This document shows, one piece after another, positions 34,454 to 42,682 of a DNA stretch of 64,000 nucleotides. Positions within the stretch are counted from its first letter, which is position 1, and every line of letters begins with the position of its first letter. Below the pieces are notes generated by a model. That model searched no databases. It saw only the letters and a program-made list of their open reading frames with translations, and was not told the origin of the DNA. The stretch is taken from positions 175,033 to 239,032 of the forward strand of contig NZ_LT607416.1 of the NCBI RefSeq assembly GCF_900095225.1. Direction: 5' to 3'. Made by a program: the position numbers and the translations under genes. The DNA comes from Pseudomonas sp. UMAB-08 (GTDB lineage: Bacteria > Pseudomonadota > Gammaproteobacteria > Pseudomonadales > Pseudomonadaceae).

Positions 34454-35217
34454 CAGCCATGCAATCAATTCAGGCCTTGAGTGGCTCGCTGACGCCGTTC
34501 AGTTTTGATGGCGTTGGCGTTCGCGTGATTACAATCGACGGTGAGCCATGGTTTGTCGCCAAGGACATTGCGGGAGTGCTTGGTTATGCGAATAGCCGAA
34601 AAGCTGTCGCCGATCACTGCAAGGCACCGCGCCCGGCAGGGTGTAACGATTCGTTGCCCCCCCTCGACCCCCAGACAACGCTGATCCATGAGCGCGATGT
34701 TTACCGGCTGGTCATGCGCTCCAAGCTACCCGCCGCCGAACGTTTCGAGGAGTGGGTGGTGGGAGAGGTGTTGCCGAGTATTCGACGGCATGGCTCCTAT
34801 GGTCGCTCCGTAATCCCGCAAACCCTTCCGGAAGCCTTACGCCTGGCCGCCGATTTGGCGGAGCAGACCACTCACCTAAAGCTGGTCATTACCGAGCAGG
34901 CGCCGAAGGTCGAGGTTTATGACCGCATCTCTTCGGCGGCAGGAAGCATGTGCCTGACGGATGCCGCTAAGCACCTGGGCGTTAGGCCGCGGGCTTTCTG
35001 TGCCTGGCTGCGACTAAACCGGTGGATATTCCGCCGCGAAGGCTCCGCTCGCTGGCTTGCATATCAGCCCCGACTGACCTCGGGCCTGCTGCTGCACCGG
35101 ATCACCCCTATCGGCCGAGATGAGAACGGCGACGAGCGTGCCGCCACACAAGTTCGGGTAACCGCCAAGGGATTAACCCAGCTCGCCAGCCAGTTGAAGG
35201 CTGAGGGAGGTATCTAA
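34450..35217 (+). CDS. Bro-N / KilA-C antirepressor
   Basis: 255 residues. Bro-N domain at about 10-110: GVRVITIDGEPWFVAKDIAG, LGYANSRKAV, HCK, then LIHERDVYRLVMRSKLP and FEEWVVGEVLPSIRRHGSYG. The C-terminal KilA-C (ANT-type) domain includes MCLTDAAKHLGVRPRAFCAW and GLTQLASQL. Such proteins bind repressors or DNA. It lies in the PR operon between cII and the replication genes. It is one of two Bro-N proteins of this prophage. Confidence 0.85.
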   Translation: MTAMQSIQALSGSLTPFSFDGVGVRVITIDGEPWFVAKDIAGVLGYANSRKAVADHCKAPRPAGCNDSLPPLDPQTTLIHERDVYRLVMRSKLPAAERFEEWVVGEVLPSIRRHGSYGRSVIPQTLPEALRLAADLAEQTTHLKLVITEQAPKVEVYDRISSAAGSMCLTDAAKHLGVRPRAFCAWLRLNRWIFRREGSARWLAYQPRLTSGLLLHRITPIGRDENGDERAATQVRVTAKGLTQLASQLKAEGGI

Positions 35218-36314
35218 TGGCTGCTTTGCCGTACATGCAGCTTTATGTTGCCGATTACCTTGCCGACACCATGCATCTCACCACCGAGGAGCATGGCGCT
35301 TACCTGTTGTTGATTTTCAATTACTGGCAGACCGGAAAACCGCTTCCTAAACGACGGCTTCATCGAATCGCTCGGGTCTCTACCGATCAATGGCCAGAGA
35401 TTGAGCGTGCCCTGTCTGAGTTTTTTGAAGACGACGGCGAAAACTGGATTCACCTGAGAATTGAGCGGGACATTGAGCTGGTCCTAACGTCACCGCGCGG
35501 CAAAAAGCTACCTGGTGGCGACAGCTTGTCGGGCTACAAGGGTTACGTTTACTTCGTGACTGAGCCAGGCAACGAGCTGGTAAAAATTGGCTACTCAAAG
35601 AACCCGTGGGCACGATTGAATGAGCTACGCCGTAGTCACGGTGAGGCGCTTTCCGTAGTAGCTACGATAAAAACCGTAGAAAAATCGGAGGTTTCAGTTC
35701 ACGAAGTTCTTGCTGAATTTCGCTCCGGCGGCGAGTGGTTTAAAAAGAGCACATGCATAAACGCTTTGATTTCGACGATATCGGACGGAAAAGTAACTAC
35801 CGTAGCCGAAATTAGCAGCTACGTAGCCAGCTACCGTAACCCTGCTACGCCTACTACAAATACAGATACAGATACAGATACAGATACAGATACAGAAGCA
35901 GAGAGAGAGCTTTACGCACACGCGAACGAGCTGATTCCGCTCGAGGGTGAGTTCCAGCCCGAAAGCCCTCAGAGGCAAGAGCCAGGGCCGGCCGATCCGC
36001 AAGAAGATCCGAGCACTGCCCCATTCGCCATGTTTCTCGAGTGGAAGCCGGCGAGGAAGCGTCTCGGAGCCATGGTGCTGCGGGCTGGCCTGCCCATGGA
36101 CCTATTTGACGACGACGGTATCAGCGGTTTCGTGATTCACCATCAAGCCAAGGGACTGATCAAGGTCGAGGATGAGTGGCTGGCTGCGCTGGTTGGCTGG
36201 AGAAAGCGCGACTACACCAGCGGAGCTGCAGGGCGGGCCGCGAAGTCCCCAGGAGGCGAGGACGTTAACTTCGACTCGCATGACTGGCTTGAGCGCGAAG
36301 GGGTCAAGGCATGA
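35217..36314 (+). CDS. Replication initiator-like protein: DUF1376, inserted T5orf172 (GIY-YIG) domain and DnaT-like C-terminus
   Basis: 365 residues, start TAATG-coupled to the previous gene. Residues 1-90 are DUF1376 (YMQLYVADYLADTMHLTTEE, GAYLLLIFNYWQTGKPLP). Residues about 108-185 are a T5orf172 domain of the GIY-YIG fold (GYVYFVTEPG, VKIGYSKNPWARLNEL, VHEVLAEFRSGGEWF). A repetitive Thr-Asp stretch encoded by a hexamer repeat follows, then a C-terminal domain with FLEWKPARKRL and DEWLAALVGWRKRDY, like DnaT/replication O proteins. It probably opens the phage origin, which may lie inside this gene, and loads helicase through the P-like protein. Confidence 0.75.
   Translation: MAALPYMQLYVADYLADTMHLTTEEHGAYLLLIFNYWQTGKPLPKRRLHRIARVSTDQWPEIERALSEFFEDDGENWIHLRIERDIELVLTSPRGKKLPGGDSLSGYKGYVYFVTEPGNELVKIGYSKNPWARLNELRRSHGEALSVVATIKTVEKSEVSVHEVLAEFRSGGEWFKKSTCINALISTISDGKVTTVAEISSYVASYRNPATPTTNTDTDTDTDTDTEAERELYAHANELIPLEGEFQPESPQRQEPGPADPQEDPSTAPFAMFLEWKPARKRLGAMVLRAGLPMDLFDDDGISGFVIHHQAKGLIKVEDEWLAALVGWRKRDYTSGAAGRAAKSPGGEDVNFDSHDWLEREGVKA
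35624..35851. repeat. Cluster of CTAC/GTAG-containing short repeats (origin candidate)
   Basis: Short inverted elements recur inside the O-like gene: GCTACGCCGTAG (35624), CCGTAGTAGCTACG (35653), CCGTAG (35674), CTACCGTAGCC (35798), GCTACGTAGC (35818), GCTACCGTAAC (35830) and GCTACGCC (35844). Lambda carries its iterons inside gene O; this cluster sits in the equivalent gene. Confidence 0.4.
35861..35896. repeat. Six perfect tandem TACAGA repeats
   Basis: Six uninterrupted 6-bp units encode an alternating Thr-Asp stretch. The tract is AT-richer than its surroundings and directly follows the CTAC/GTAG repeat cluster, so it could be the unwinding element of the origin or simply a slippage-prone linker. 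Confidence 0.6.
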
Positions 36315-37141
36315 ACGCCACCAAGAAGCCAGACCCACGCCCGAAGTCTGTCCAGCAGGTAATTGAGCCCTACAAGGTCCGCGACGGCAATCTGCCAAGC
36401 GCTGCGCCGTCTCGTCCGGCAACCGCCGAAGTCCTTGCCGCTATGACTCCGGAGGCCAAGCGCGCGGTAACCGTACTGGTCAACTCGCTGTTCAAGGAGA
36501 TCCGCGCCTGCTGCTCGGCGTGGGGGCAGGCGTGGGGAGCAACCAGCGATCTTGAGGCCGCAAAAATCCAGTGGGTGAAAGCCTTCATCGAAAACGACAT
36601 CCGGGACTGGCAGCAGGTCGAGTACGGGCTTCGCGGTCTCAGGGCCTACGGCAAGGACTTTGTGCCGTCGCCCGGGGCGTTTCTCGGCTGGTGCCGCCCA
36701 AAGCCAGAGGATCTTGGTTTGCCGGCGGTGGATATCGCCTACACCGAGGCCTGCACGAAGTCGCACCCGTCGGCCCGGAGTGGGGCCAGGTGGAGCCATC
36801 GAGCCGTTTACCAGGCAGCGATCGAGGTGGGAATGGATTGTTTGGCCAGCCTATCCCGCGAGGTAAGCCTAAAGCTGTTCACCCATGCCTACACGGTGAT
36901 AACTCGCCGAGCCATGGACGGCCTGGCGCTCGATGGCGGAGTGGCCGTGGCGATAGGGCATGACAGTCAAAAGCCGGAAGCGGACAGGGCTGATGAGTAC
37001 GCCGAGCAGCGGCATGCGCGAGTGAGAAGCGCGCAGGGGATTCCGTCGTCCGGGGCGGACGCACGTGCACAGCTGCTCGCAAAAATGAACATCAATCGTG
37101 AATGTATCGCGGCAAGGAAGGTTTCTGATGGCCAAAAGTGA
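36311..37141 (+). CDS. P: Phage replication protein P-like helicase loader
   Basis: 276 residues, ATGA-coupled to the O-like gene. Features of the replication protein P family: VLVNSLFKEIRACCSAWG, KIQWVKAFIENDIRDWQQVEYGLRGL in pieces, then FVPSPGAFLGWCRP. It should recruit the host DnaB helicase to the phage origin. Cytoplasmic. Confidence 0.8.
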   Translation: MNATKKPDPRPKSVQQVIEPYKVRDGNLPSAAPSRPATAEVLAAMTPEAKRAVTVLVNSLFKEIRACCSAWGQAWGATSDLEAAKIQWVKAFIENDIRDWQQVEYGLRGLRAYGKDFVPSPGAFLGWCRPKPEDLGLPAVDIAYTEACTKSHPSARSGARWSHRAVYQAAIEVGMDCLASLSREVSLKLFTHAYTVITRRAMDGLALDGGVAVAIGHDSQKPEADRADEYAEQRHARVRSAQGIPSSGADARAQLLAKMNINRECIAARKVSDGQK

Positions 37142-37637
37142 ATCACGCCAACAGCAGTTACTGGCTGGGCAGTCAGCAATATCACGCAAGGTCTTTGAGA
37201 TCGTGCCAATTCAGGAGTCGTGGACGGTTACGGATATCCACAACGCGCTCCGCGCAGCAAATGTAGGCGCAGAAAGCCGATCCGTTCGCCGCTGCCTTTT
37301 TGAACTGCGAGACCTGGGCCTTATCCGTGAGCCCGCAAGTGGAACCTTTCAACGTTCGCCAACCGCCATAAAATCCAAGAGTGAGCCCGTCATGTCGCAA
37401 CCAGCCAGCAAAACCGTAGTCGCCATCAAGAAGCCAGAGCCTGGCGCGCTCGACGCCTTGGCTTCGCTGTCTGCCGAAGTGATTGGCCTGGCTGATGAGT
37501 TCAGTCTTCGCATGAAGAAACTGGCTGGCCGCATCGAGGAGGTGGCACTTTCCGTCGAGGCAGAGCGTGAGGGGAATGCCGAAACCATTGCCAAAGCCAA
37601 GCGGCTGCAAGAGCTGATGAAGGAGTTCGCGCAATGA
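37128..37637 (+). CDS. Phage protein with a winged-helix-like N-terminus and a coiled-coil C-terminus
   Basis: 169 residues from the ATG at 37128, preferred over an ATG 30 bp upstream because it begins with MAKSESRQQQ. The N-terminal part (SRKVFEIVPIQESWTVTDI, SVRRCLFELRDLGLIRE) has a winged-helix look. The C-terminal part is helical with heptads (FSLRMKKLAGRIEEVALSVE). Overlaps the P gene by 14 bp and the methyltransferase by 4 bp. Unknown role in replication or regulation. Confidence 0.6.
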   Translation: MAKSESRQQQLLAGQSAISRKVFEIVPIQESWTVTDIHNALRAANVGAESRSVRRCLFELRDLGLIREPASGTFQRSPTAIKSKSEPVMSQPASKTVVAIKKPEPGALDALASLSAEVIGLADEFSLRMKKLAGRIEEVALSVEAEREGNAETIAKAKRLQELMKEFAQ

Positions 37638-39124
37638 GCGACTTGAGCCGTGAGCAGTTCGAGGCCGCCGTCGTTGAGCGGATGAAGGAAAGCGGTCAAG
37701 TCCCATGGATTGGGGGTGAAGCCGTGATCGAAGCGGAGACCTTTGCCGAATCGGATATTCGCCTGATCTGCGGCGATTGCTTGGAAACTATGCGCACCCT
37801 GCCGGATAACTCGGTGGACAGCGTTGTTACCGATCCGCCTTACGGTCTTAGCTTCATGGGTAAAAAGTGGGACTACGACGTACCGAGCACTGAAATTTGG
37901 GCTGAGTGCCTGCGTGTGCTAAAGCCAGGCGGGCACTTGCTGGCTTTCGCCGGTACCCGCACTCAGCATCGAATGGCAGTCCGCATCGAGGATGCCGGGT
38001 TCGAGATTCGCGACATGATCGCATGGGTGTATGGCTCAGGCTTTCCCAAGTCGATGGACGTGAGCAAGGCTATCGACAAGGCGGCTGGGGCAGAAAGAAA
38101 TCTCACCCGAGCAGGGGTAAACCGGCGCGAGGGATATGGGGATGACTGGGATAAGGGGGACAGCTCAACACGTCCGCGCTACGATGACCCCGCTACCGCT
38201 ACCGCTGCCAAATGGCAAGGCTGGGGCACAGCCCTAAAGCCTGCGCTTGAGCCGATCACCGTGGCCCGCAAGCCGTTGAACGGAACAGTGGCTGCCAACG
38301 TGCTGGCGCACGGCACTGGGGCGCTAAACATCGACGCATGCCGCGTAGCGCCAACTGGCGAACGGCTAGGCGGCGGTGATGAGAGCGGCAAGGCGGCCAA
38401 GCCAGAGGGTTGGGCGCGGCCGTGGATGGATGATCCTGATCATGTAGCTGCGCACAATTCCAAGGTTGCCGCAAACGTGGATAAGGCATCGCAGCTTGGC
38501 CGGTGGCCAGCGAATCTGATTCACGATGGCAGCGCGGAAGTCATCGCCCATTTTCCAGATGCGCCAGGACAGCTTGCTGCCGCCAGTACCAGCGATACCC
38601 AGCGGGCTGGCCAGAACTGTTACGGCATGATGAAGCGAGGTCGCGGAAACGAAGCCAGCGCCAATAGCGAGAACGCCGGAGCTGTCGGTTTCAAAATGAA
38701 GCCCGGCGCCCGTCGCTTGGATACCGGCAGTGCCGCCCGCTTCTTCTACTGCGCCAAGACCAGTCGGAAGGACCGAAATGAGGGGCTGACAGATCCGGGG
38801 CCCCAGTTCAAACACGGCACCACATTGCGCAAGGTTGAGAGCGCTGAAACGCAGGGAAATAACCATCCCACGGTAAAGCCAACCGACCTGATGCGCTATC
38901 TGTGTCGCCTGGTGACGCCGGCGGGCGGGCTGGTGCTTGATCCGTTCATGGGAAGCGGCTCCACCGGCAAGGCTGCCTCGCTTGAGGGGTTCCGATTTGT
39001 CGGCATCGAGCTTGATCCTGACTACTTCGCGATAGCCAAGGCGCGGGTTCGGCCGATCGAGAGACAGCAGGACGCGCAGCGGGATCTGTTCTCCGATGAA
39101 TCCCGTGGAGCGGCTTTCGGTTAG
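37634..39124 (+). CDS. DNA methyltransferase (N6-adenine or N4-cytosine, beta type)
   Basis: 496 residues. Motif IV DPPYGLSFMG is N-terminal (near residue 67) and motif I DPFMGSGSTGKAA is C-terminal (near residue 436), followed by FRFVGIELDPDYF, giving the beta-class order. The preceding HPTVKPTDLMRYL is typical. The long middle is the target-recognition region. No restriction gene lies beside it, so it is an orphan enzyme that may protect phage DNA from host restriction. ATGA overlap with the previous gene. Confidence 0.9.
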   Translation: MSDLSREQFEAAVVERMKESGQVPWIGGEAVIEAETFAESDIRLICGDCLETMRTLPDNSVDSVVTDPPYGLSFMGKKWDYDVPSTEIWAECLRVLKPGGHLLAFAGTRTQHRMAVRIEDAGFEIRDMIAWVYGSGFPKSMDVSKAIDKAAGAERNLTRAGVNRREGYGDDWDKGDSSTRPRYDDPATATAAKWQGWGTALKPALEPITVARKPLNGTVAANVLAHGTGALNIDACRVAPTGERLGGGDESGKAAKPEGWARPWMDDPDHVAAHNSKVAANVDKASQLGRWPANLIHDGSAEVIAHFPDAPGQLAAASTSDTQRAGQNCYGMMKRGRGNEASANSENAGAVGFKMKPGARRLDTGSAARFFYCAKTSRKDRNEGLTDPGPQFKHGTTLRKVESAETQGNNHPTVKPTDLMRYLCRLVTPAGGLVLDPFMGSGSTGKAASLEGFRFVGIELDPDYFAIAKARVRPIERQQDAQRDLFSDESRGAAFG

Positions 39125-39340
39125 TACCTCTGGCTGGCGGGGGCAATCACAAAGAAAACCATGCGAAAGCCCCGAACTGCAAGGGTTTGGGATGGTGGGC
39201 TCCGGATGGTTTTCGGTGATTGGAGGCCGATCCGGACAAACCAGTCCTGAGCAGTCACTCGGAAACCACAGAATGTAACGGCGGCGCGGCCTGTAGCGGT
39301 GCTGTCGTTGCAAAACCATATCGAAACCATGCGTGAGCCT

Positions 39341-39952
39341 ATGAGCGAAGTTAAGCCCAAGCCGAAACCGCGCCCGAAACCGCCGGCGATCTACTTCACC
39401 GTGAGGGAGGTAGTCGACCCGGCCAGCGGGAAACGAATTGGCGCACTGGTACCGACAACGGATGCCGATCGCTCAATGATGCGTGAGCGCGCGTTCCGGC
39501 GTAACGCCCGGGTGCGAGCCGCACTTACCCAGCCGCGCAATGAGAAGTTCAATCGCCTAGTACACGGCCTCGGCAAGGTGCTGGCGCAGAACCTCGACCG
39601 CTTCACGGGAAAGCAGGCGCACGCGGCGGTCAAGGCCTTGCAGCTGGAGTCAGGCGTGTATTGCGTGGAGTGCGATATCGATGCTTCGCCATTGATCGAT
39701 GCCGTACTTGGCGCCGCTGAGTCGATATTGGGTCGCGCGGCGGCCTCAATGCTCCGCGTGGTGCTGCCGTCGATCAAGACGGTGAAGCTCATGGAGGCGC
39801 AAAGCCTCAGCTTCGATTCGATGGGGGAAGAGGTATTCCAGGACTTCTGGAGCAAGGTTTGCGCGTACCTGGTCGTGAACGACTGGCCGACGCTTACTGA
39901 GGAGCAAATCACGACGATGGTTGAAATCGAAGCGTTCAAGGAGCCTGTATGA
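39341..39952 (+). CDS. DUF1367-like phage protein
   Basis: 203 residues from the ATG at 39341; ATG at 39329 and GTG at 39299 are also in frame. A basic start (KPKPKPRPKPPAIYF) precedes the DUF1367 pattern PRNEKFNRLVHGL, then SLSFDSMGEEVFQDFWSKV. The family occurs beside phage recombination genes of the Nin type; function unknown. Its upstream region carries two copies of the (G/C)AAACCAT motif that recurs in the small terminase gene. Confidence 0.6.
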   Translation: MSEVKPKPKPRPKPPAIYFTVREVVDPASGKRIGALVPTTDADRSMMRERAFRRNARVRAALTQPRNEKFNRLVHGLGKVLAQNLDRFTGKQAHAAVKALQLESGVYCVECDIDASPLIDAVLGAAESILGRAAASMLRVVLPSIKTVKLMEAQSLSFDSMGEEVFQDFWSKVCAYLVVNDWPTLTEEQITTMVEIEAFKEPV

Positions 39953-40179
39953 GTTTGGAAGTAAGAGCGATCGGAAGCCCTAGCTGCGGAGGCTGTCACA
40001 AGTGCCTGTCAGGGAAGGTCGCATTCGTCGTCATGGGCGCAATCGAGATCCCCGTAACGGCTACGCGCATGATTCTGTGCCCGACCTGCGGGTGCAAGCG
40101 CTGCCCGAAAGCGAGCGACTGCCAGCTGGAATGCACGAATTCCAACCTGCCAGGGCAAGAAGGATCAATCTACAAATGA
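39949..40179 (+). CDS. Cysteine-rich small phage protein
   Basis: 76 residues, ATGA-coupled on both sides. Cysteine pairs in CGGCHKC and CPTCGCKRCPKASDC suggest zinc binding. No family recognised. Its place in the Nin-like block suggests a role in recombination or regulation. Confidence 0.6.
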   Translation: MSLEVRAIGSPSCGGCHKCLSGKVAFVVMGAIEIPVTATRMILCPTCGCKRCPKASDCQLECTNSNLPGQEGSIYK

Positions 40180-40850
40180 AGGTGGAAAATTCAGGTTCAT
40201 GCGCCCATTGCAAAGCGGGCTTGGAAGGGCTTCGGATCGATGCGCGGTACTGCGGAAGCCGCTGCCGGATTCTCGCCACGAAGCAGCGGCGTCGTATCCG
40301 CACAGGCGCATTCATCGCCGGCACAGAGCGAGAGTGCCTGGAGTGCAGATCAAAGTTTCTCGCTATGTTCAACCGTCATGCGTATTGCAAAGACTCTTGC
40401 GCCAGCGCCGCATACCAGCGGCGCGTCGGCGGAACGAAGAACAGGAACTGCGAAATCTGCAATACGGAGTTCACGCCGAATTCATCAATGCACCGCCTAT
40501 GCTCGAAAGCATGTATACGCGTTCGACAGCGGCACCAGCGTCTTGCGGCAATGTACGGGCTGACCGCCGAGGCATATGAAGAGATGCTGAGCCGACAGGG
40601 AGGATGCGCCATTTGCCAAGCGAAGGAATCGGATCGTTGGGCAGTTGACCACGATCATTCTTGCTGCAATGGCGACATTACATGCGGGAAGTGCATACGC
40701 GGAATCTTGTGCTTTCCCTGCAATCAGGCACTTGGGTTGCTCAAAGATTCGCCAGAGAATCTGAAACGAGCGCTTTCCTATCTCACCGACAGCAACGAGC
40801 CAGGCCAGGCCGGAAGCGTGTACGGGATTCCCCGTGGACCGAAGCCATGA
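40176..40850 (+). CDS. Recombination endonuclease VII-like protein
   Basis: 224 residues from the ATG at 40176 (ATGA overlap with the previous stop); the longer frame is discarded. The N-terminal half holds several zinc-like Cys pairs (CAHCKAG, CGSRC, CEICN). The C-terminal part is the endonuclease VII/HNH fold: GGCAICQAKESDRWAVDHDH, CGKCIRGILCFPCNQALGLL, then ENLKRALSYL. It should resolve branched DNA before packaging. Confidence 0.85.
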   Translation: MKVENSGSCAHCKAGLEGLRIDARYCGSRCRILATKQRRRIRTGAFIAGTERECLECRSKFLAMFNRHAYCKDSCASAAYQRRVGGTKNRNCEICNTEFTPNSSMHRLCSKACIRVRQRHQRLAAMYGLTAEAYEEMLSRQGGCAICQAKESDRWAVDHDHSCCNGDITCGKCIRGILCFPCNQALGLLKDSPENLKRALSYLTDSNEPGQAGSVYGIPRGPKP

Positions 40851-41140
40851 CGCGGGTGGTCAGCAAGAAGTTGCGCGATTCCGCTCGCGACCAGACCTGC
40901 ACGCTCCGACTGCAAGGCTGTGGTTACGATGACGGGACGGTGGTGCTGGCACACCTGCCATGCGGACAGAAGGGCATGGGCATGAAGGGGCCGGATGTAA
41001 TCGCATGCTTTGCCTGCGACAGCTGTCACTCAATCATCGATGGGCGTAAGCGTGGCGAGTACGAAACCGCCGACCTGCTGCGCGCCCTGGCTGAAACCCA
41101 GGTGCACTGGATCGAGAGGGGCCTGCTAAAGGTCGCATAA
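40847..41140 (+). CDS. DUF1364/YbcO-family nuclease-like protein
   Basis: 97 residues from the ATG at 40847 (ATGA overlap). Pattern: LRDSARDQTCTLRLQGC, TVVLAHLPCG, GMKGPDVIACFACDSCHSII, DGRKRGEY. The His and Cys residues fit the zinc/HNH-like YbcO family of phage recombination regions. It follows the endonuclease VII gene directly. Confidence 0.8.
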   Translation: MTRVVSKKLRDSARDQTCTLRLQGCGYDDGTVVLAHLPCGQKGMGMKGPDVIACFACDSCHSIIDGRKRGEYETADLLRALAETQVHWIERGLLKVA

Positions 41141-41246
41141 GCGGGAAAAGCAGGGGCGGACGGCGGTCACAAGGTGGCAAAGTAGATCTCATACGGCTTT
41201 GACTCTTGCGAGAGGCGGCCAAACAAATCAGCTAACAGGGGGTTGT

Positions 41247-41558
41247 ATGGGTGCGGTGTGTTCTGGCACGAAAGGGCATTTTCTCCGAGCTATGGAGACG
41301 CTGAGTGCGGCCGACGTGACCAAGGTTGAAAGCGTGCGCCAGGCGTTGTCCGCGGCTAAGGCAGAGATCGGGTGCGCCCTGCAAAGTATTGACGGGCTGG
41401 AGCTGGACTGGATCGACTACGCCGCCGACATTCGCGTGCCGGGCTGGATGTTCGTCGAGATCCGAGGCGCCGACAGCGCTACCGCCAAGGGGCTGGCGTC
41501 TGCCCTGAGCTGGGAAGGCGTCACGCACTACCGCGCAAGCACTGAGCAATCCCCGTAG
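41247..41558 (+). CDS. Hypothetical phage protein
   Basis: 103 residues from the ATG at 41247 with AGGGGG upstream; the open frame begins earlier at 41199. Helical start (DVTKVESVRQALSAAK) then a strand-rich part (GWMFVEIRGADS). No family recognised. Confidence 0.55.
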   Translation: MGAVCSGTKGHFLRAMETLSAADVTKVESVRQALSAAKAEIGCALQSIDGLELDWIDYAADIRVPGWMFVEIRGADSATAKGLASALSWEGVTHYRASTEQSP

Positions 41559-41665
41559 GCGTAGCGGTCACCCGCCGCCGCAAGGCTCCATTACCGCTTG
41601 AGCACGACGAGCAGGTAACGCTGCTTGAGTGGTTCGACCTGCAGTACCCGGCGCTGCGCAAGCGG

Positions 41666-41962
41666 ATGGCTGCGGTGCCCAACGCCGGGAAGATGAACGC
41701 CACGATCGGCAAGCGCATGAACAGGGAGGGGCGCCGCAAGGGTTACCCCGACCTGCAGCTACTGGTCCCGCACGCTGGATACCACGGCCTGATCATCGAA
41801 ATGAAACGCCAGGACGGCGGCGAGGTCACGGAAGAGCAGATGGATTGGCTCGAGTGGTTGGCGGGTATGGGCTACAAAGTCGCTGTTTGTGCAGGCTTCG
41901 AGGCGGCAAAGCAGGTGGTAAGCGACTATTTGCGTGGTTTCAGACCGAAAACAAAGGTATAG
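41666..41962 (+). CDS. VRR-NUC nuclease domain protein (start uncertain)
   Basis: 98 residues from the first ATG. AVPNAGKMNATIGKRMNREG, GYPDLQLLVP, then GLIIEMKRQDGG supply the Asp and E-x-K of the VRR-NUC fold, with the following EEQMDWLEWL. The frame is open back to 41546 and those codons also look like the family N-terminus (LEHDEQVTLLEWFDLQYPAL), yet contain no ATG, GTG or TTG. The true start may be rare (ATC at 41549) or a start codon was lost. Confidence 0.7.
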   Translation: MAAVPNAGKMNATIGKRMNREGRRKGYPDLQLLVPHAGYHGLIIEMKRQDGGEVTEEQMDWLEWLAGMGYKVAVCAGFEAAKQVVSDYLRGFRPKTKV

Positions 41963-41975
41963 CCTGATTAAATTC

Positions 41976-42002
41976 TCAGGTATTGGTTAATATATACCCT
42001 GA
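41976..42002 (+). promoter_or_regulatory. Dyad over a -10-like element before the regulator gene
   Basis: TCAGG-TAT and ATACCCTGA form an imperfect dyad spanning TAATAT (41988-41993). It lies 30 bp before the HTH gene at 42032 and could be its operator. A -35 element is weak. Confidence 0.45.
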
Positions 42003-42031
42003 CGTCTTTGACTACAGGGGGCTGGTTAACC

Positions 42032-42682
42032 ATGCAGGCCGCAAGCATCACACAATCGCGCAAGGCAGTTAAATCCGGAGTGCCAAGCCGGCCAGATCAG
42101 GCGGCATTGGCAAAGCGGGTAGGGGAGCGTCTTTGTGAGGCTCGCAAGATGGCCGGTTTTAACCAGCTCAATGCCGCAAAGCACCTCGGTTACGCCAATT
42201 CCAGCAAGCTCGCCAAGATCGAAGGCGGCAAAGACTCCAACCAAATCCCCATCTGGGTGCTCAAGCGAGCGGCCTGCCTGTACGACTGCTCCGTTGACTA
42301 CCTGATCGGCAATACCGAAACCATGGAAGTCGGGGACGCACGCCGCGCCACCATGAGCGAGATGATGACCCACATGAGGGAGGACTGGGAGCGTATGCGT
42401 GAGCGCGACGTGATTACCCAGCAAGGCATGGTTGAGCGCATCGTCACCGTCGAAAACACTGTCACCCTGTTCGAGATCGAAGCCGCCGAAGCCGAGAAGG
42501 CCCTGGCCCGCCTGATTGAGATCAACCCCAAGTGGAGTGAGATCAAGGGCGGTTCCCGTGTTGAAGACGCCGTAGCCCGCACCGCTGCCGCCGCCCGTAC
42601 CGCCCGCCACCGCCTGAATCGCCATCGCCGCGAATCCCGCACAGCCGCATCAACCCCCCAGCGTGACCTGGTGTTCACGTAA
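42032..42682 (+). CDS. XRE-type phage regulator with a helical C-terminal domain
   Basis: 216 residues from the ATG at 42032, with AGGGGG upstream; a TTG at 42008 is less likely. HTH at about 24-75 (ALAKRVGERLCEARKMAG, NQLNAAKHLGYANSSKLAKI), then CSVDYLIGNTE. The C-terminus is a long Glu/Arg-rich helix. It sits just before the terminase genes and may regulate late functions. Its stop overlaps the small terminase start (TAATG). Confidence 0.75.
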   Translation: MQAASITQSRKAVKSGVPSRPDQAALAKRVGERLCEARKMAGFNQLNAAKHLGYANSSKLAKIEGGKDSNQIPIWVLKRAACLYDCSVDYLIGNTETMEVGDARRATMSEMMTHMREDWERMRERDVITQQGMVERIVTVENTVTLFEIEAAEAEKALARLIEINPKWSEIKGGSRVEDAVARTAAAARTARHRLNRHRRESRTAASTPQRDLVFT

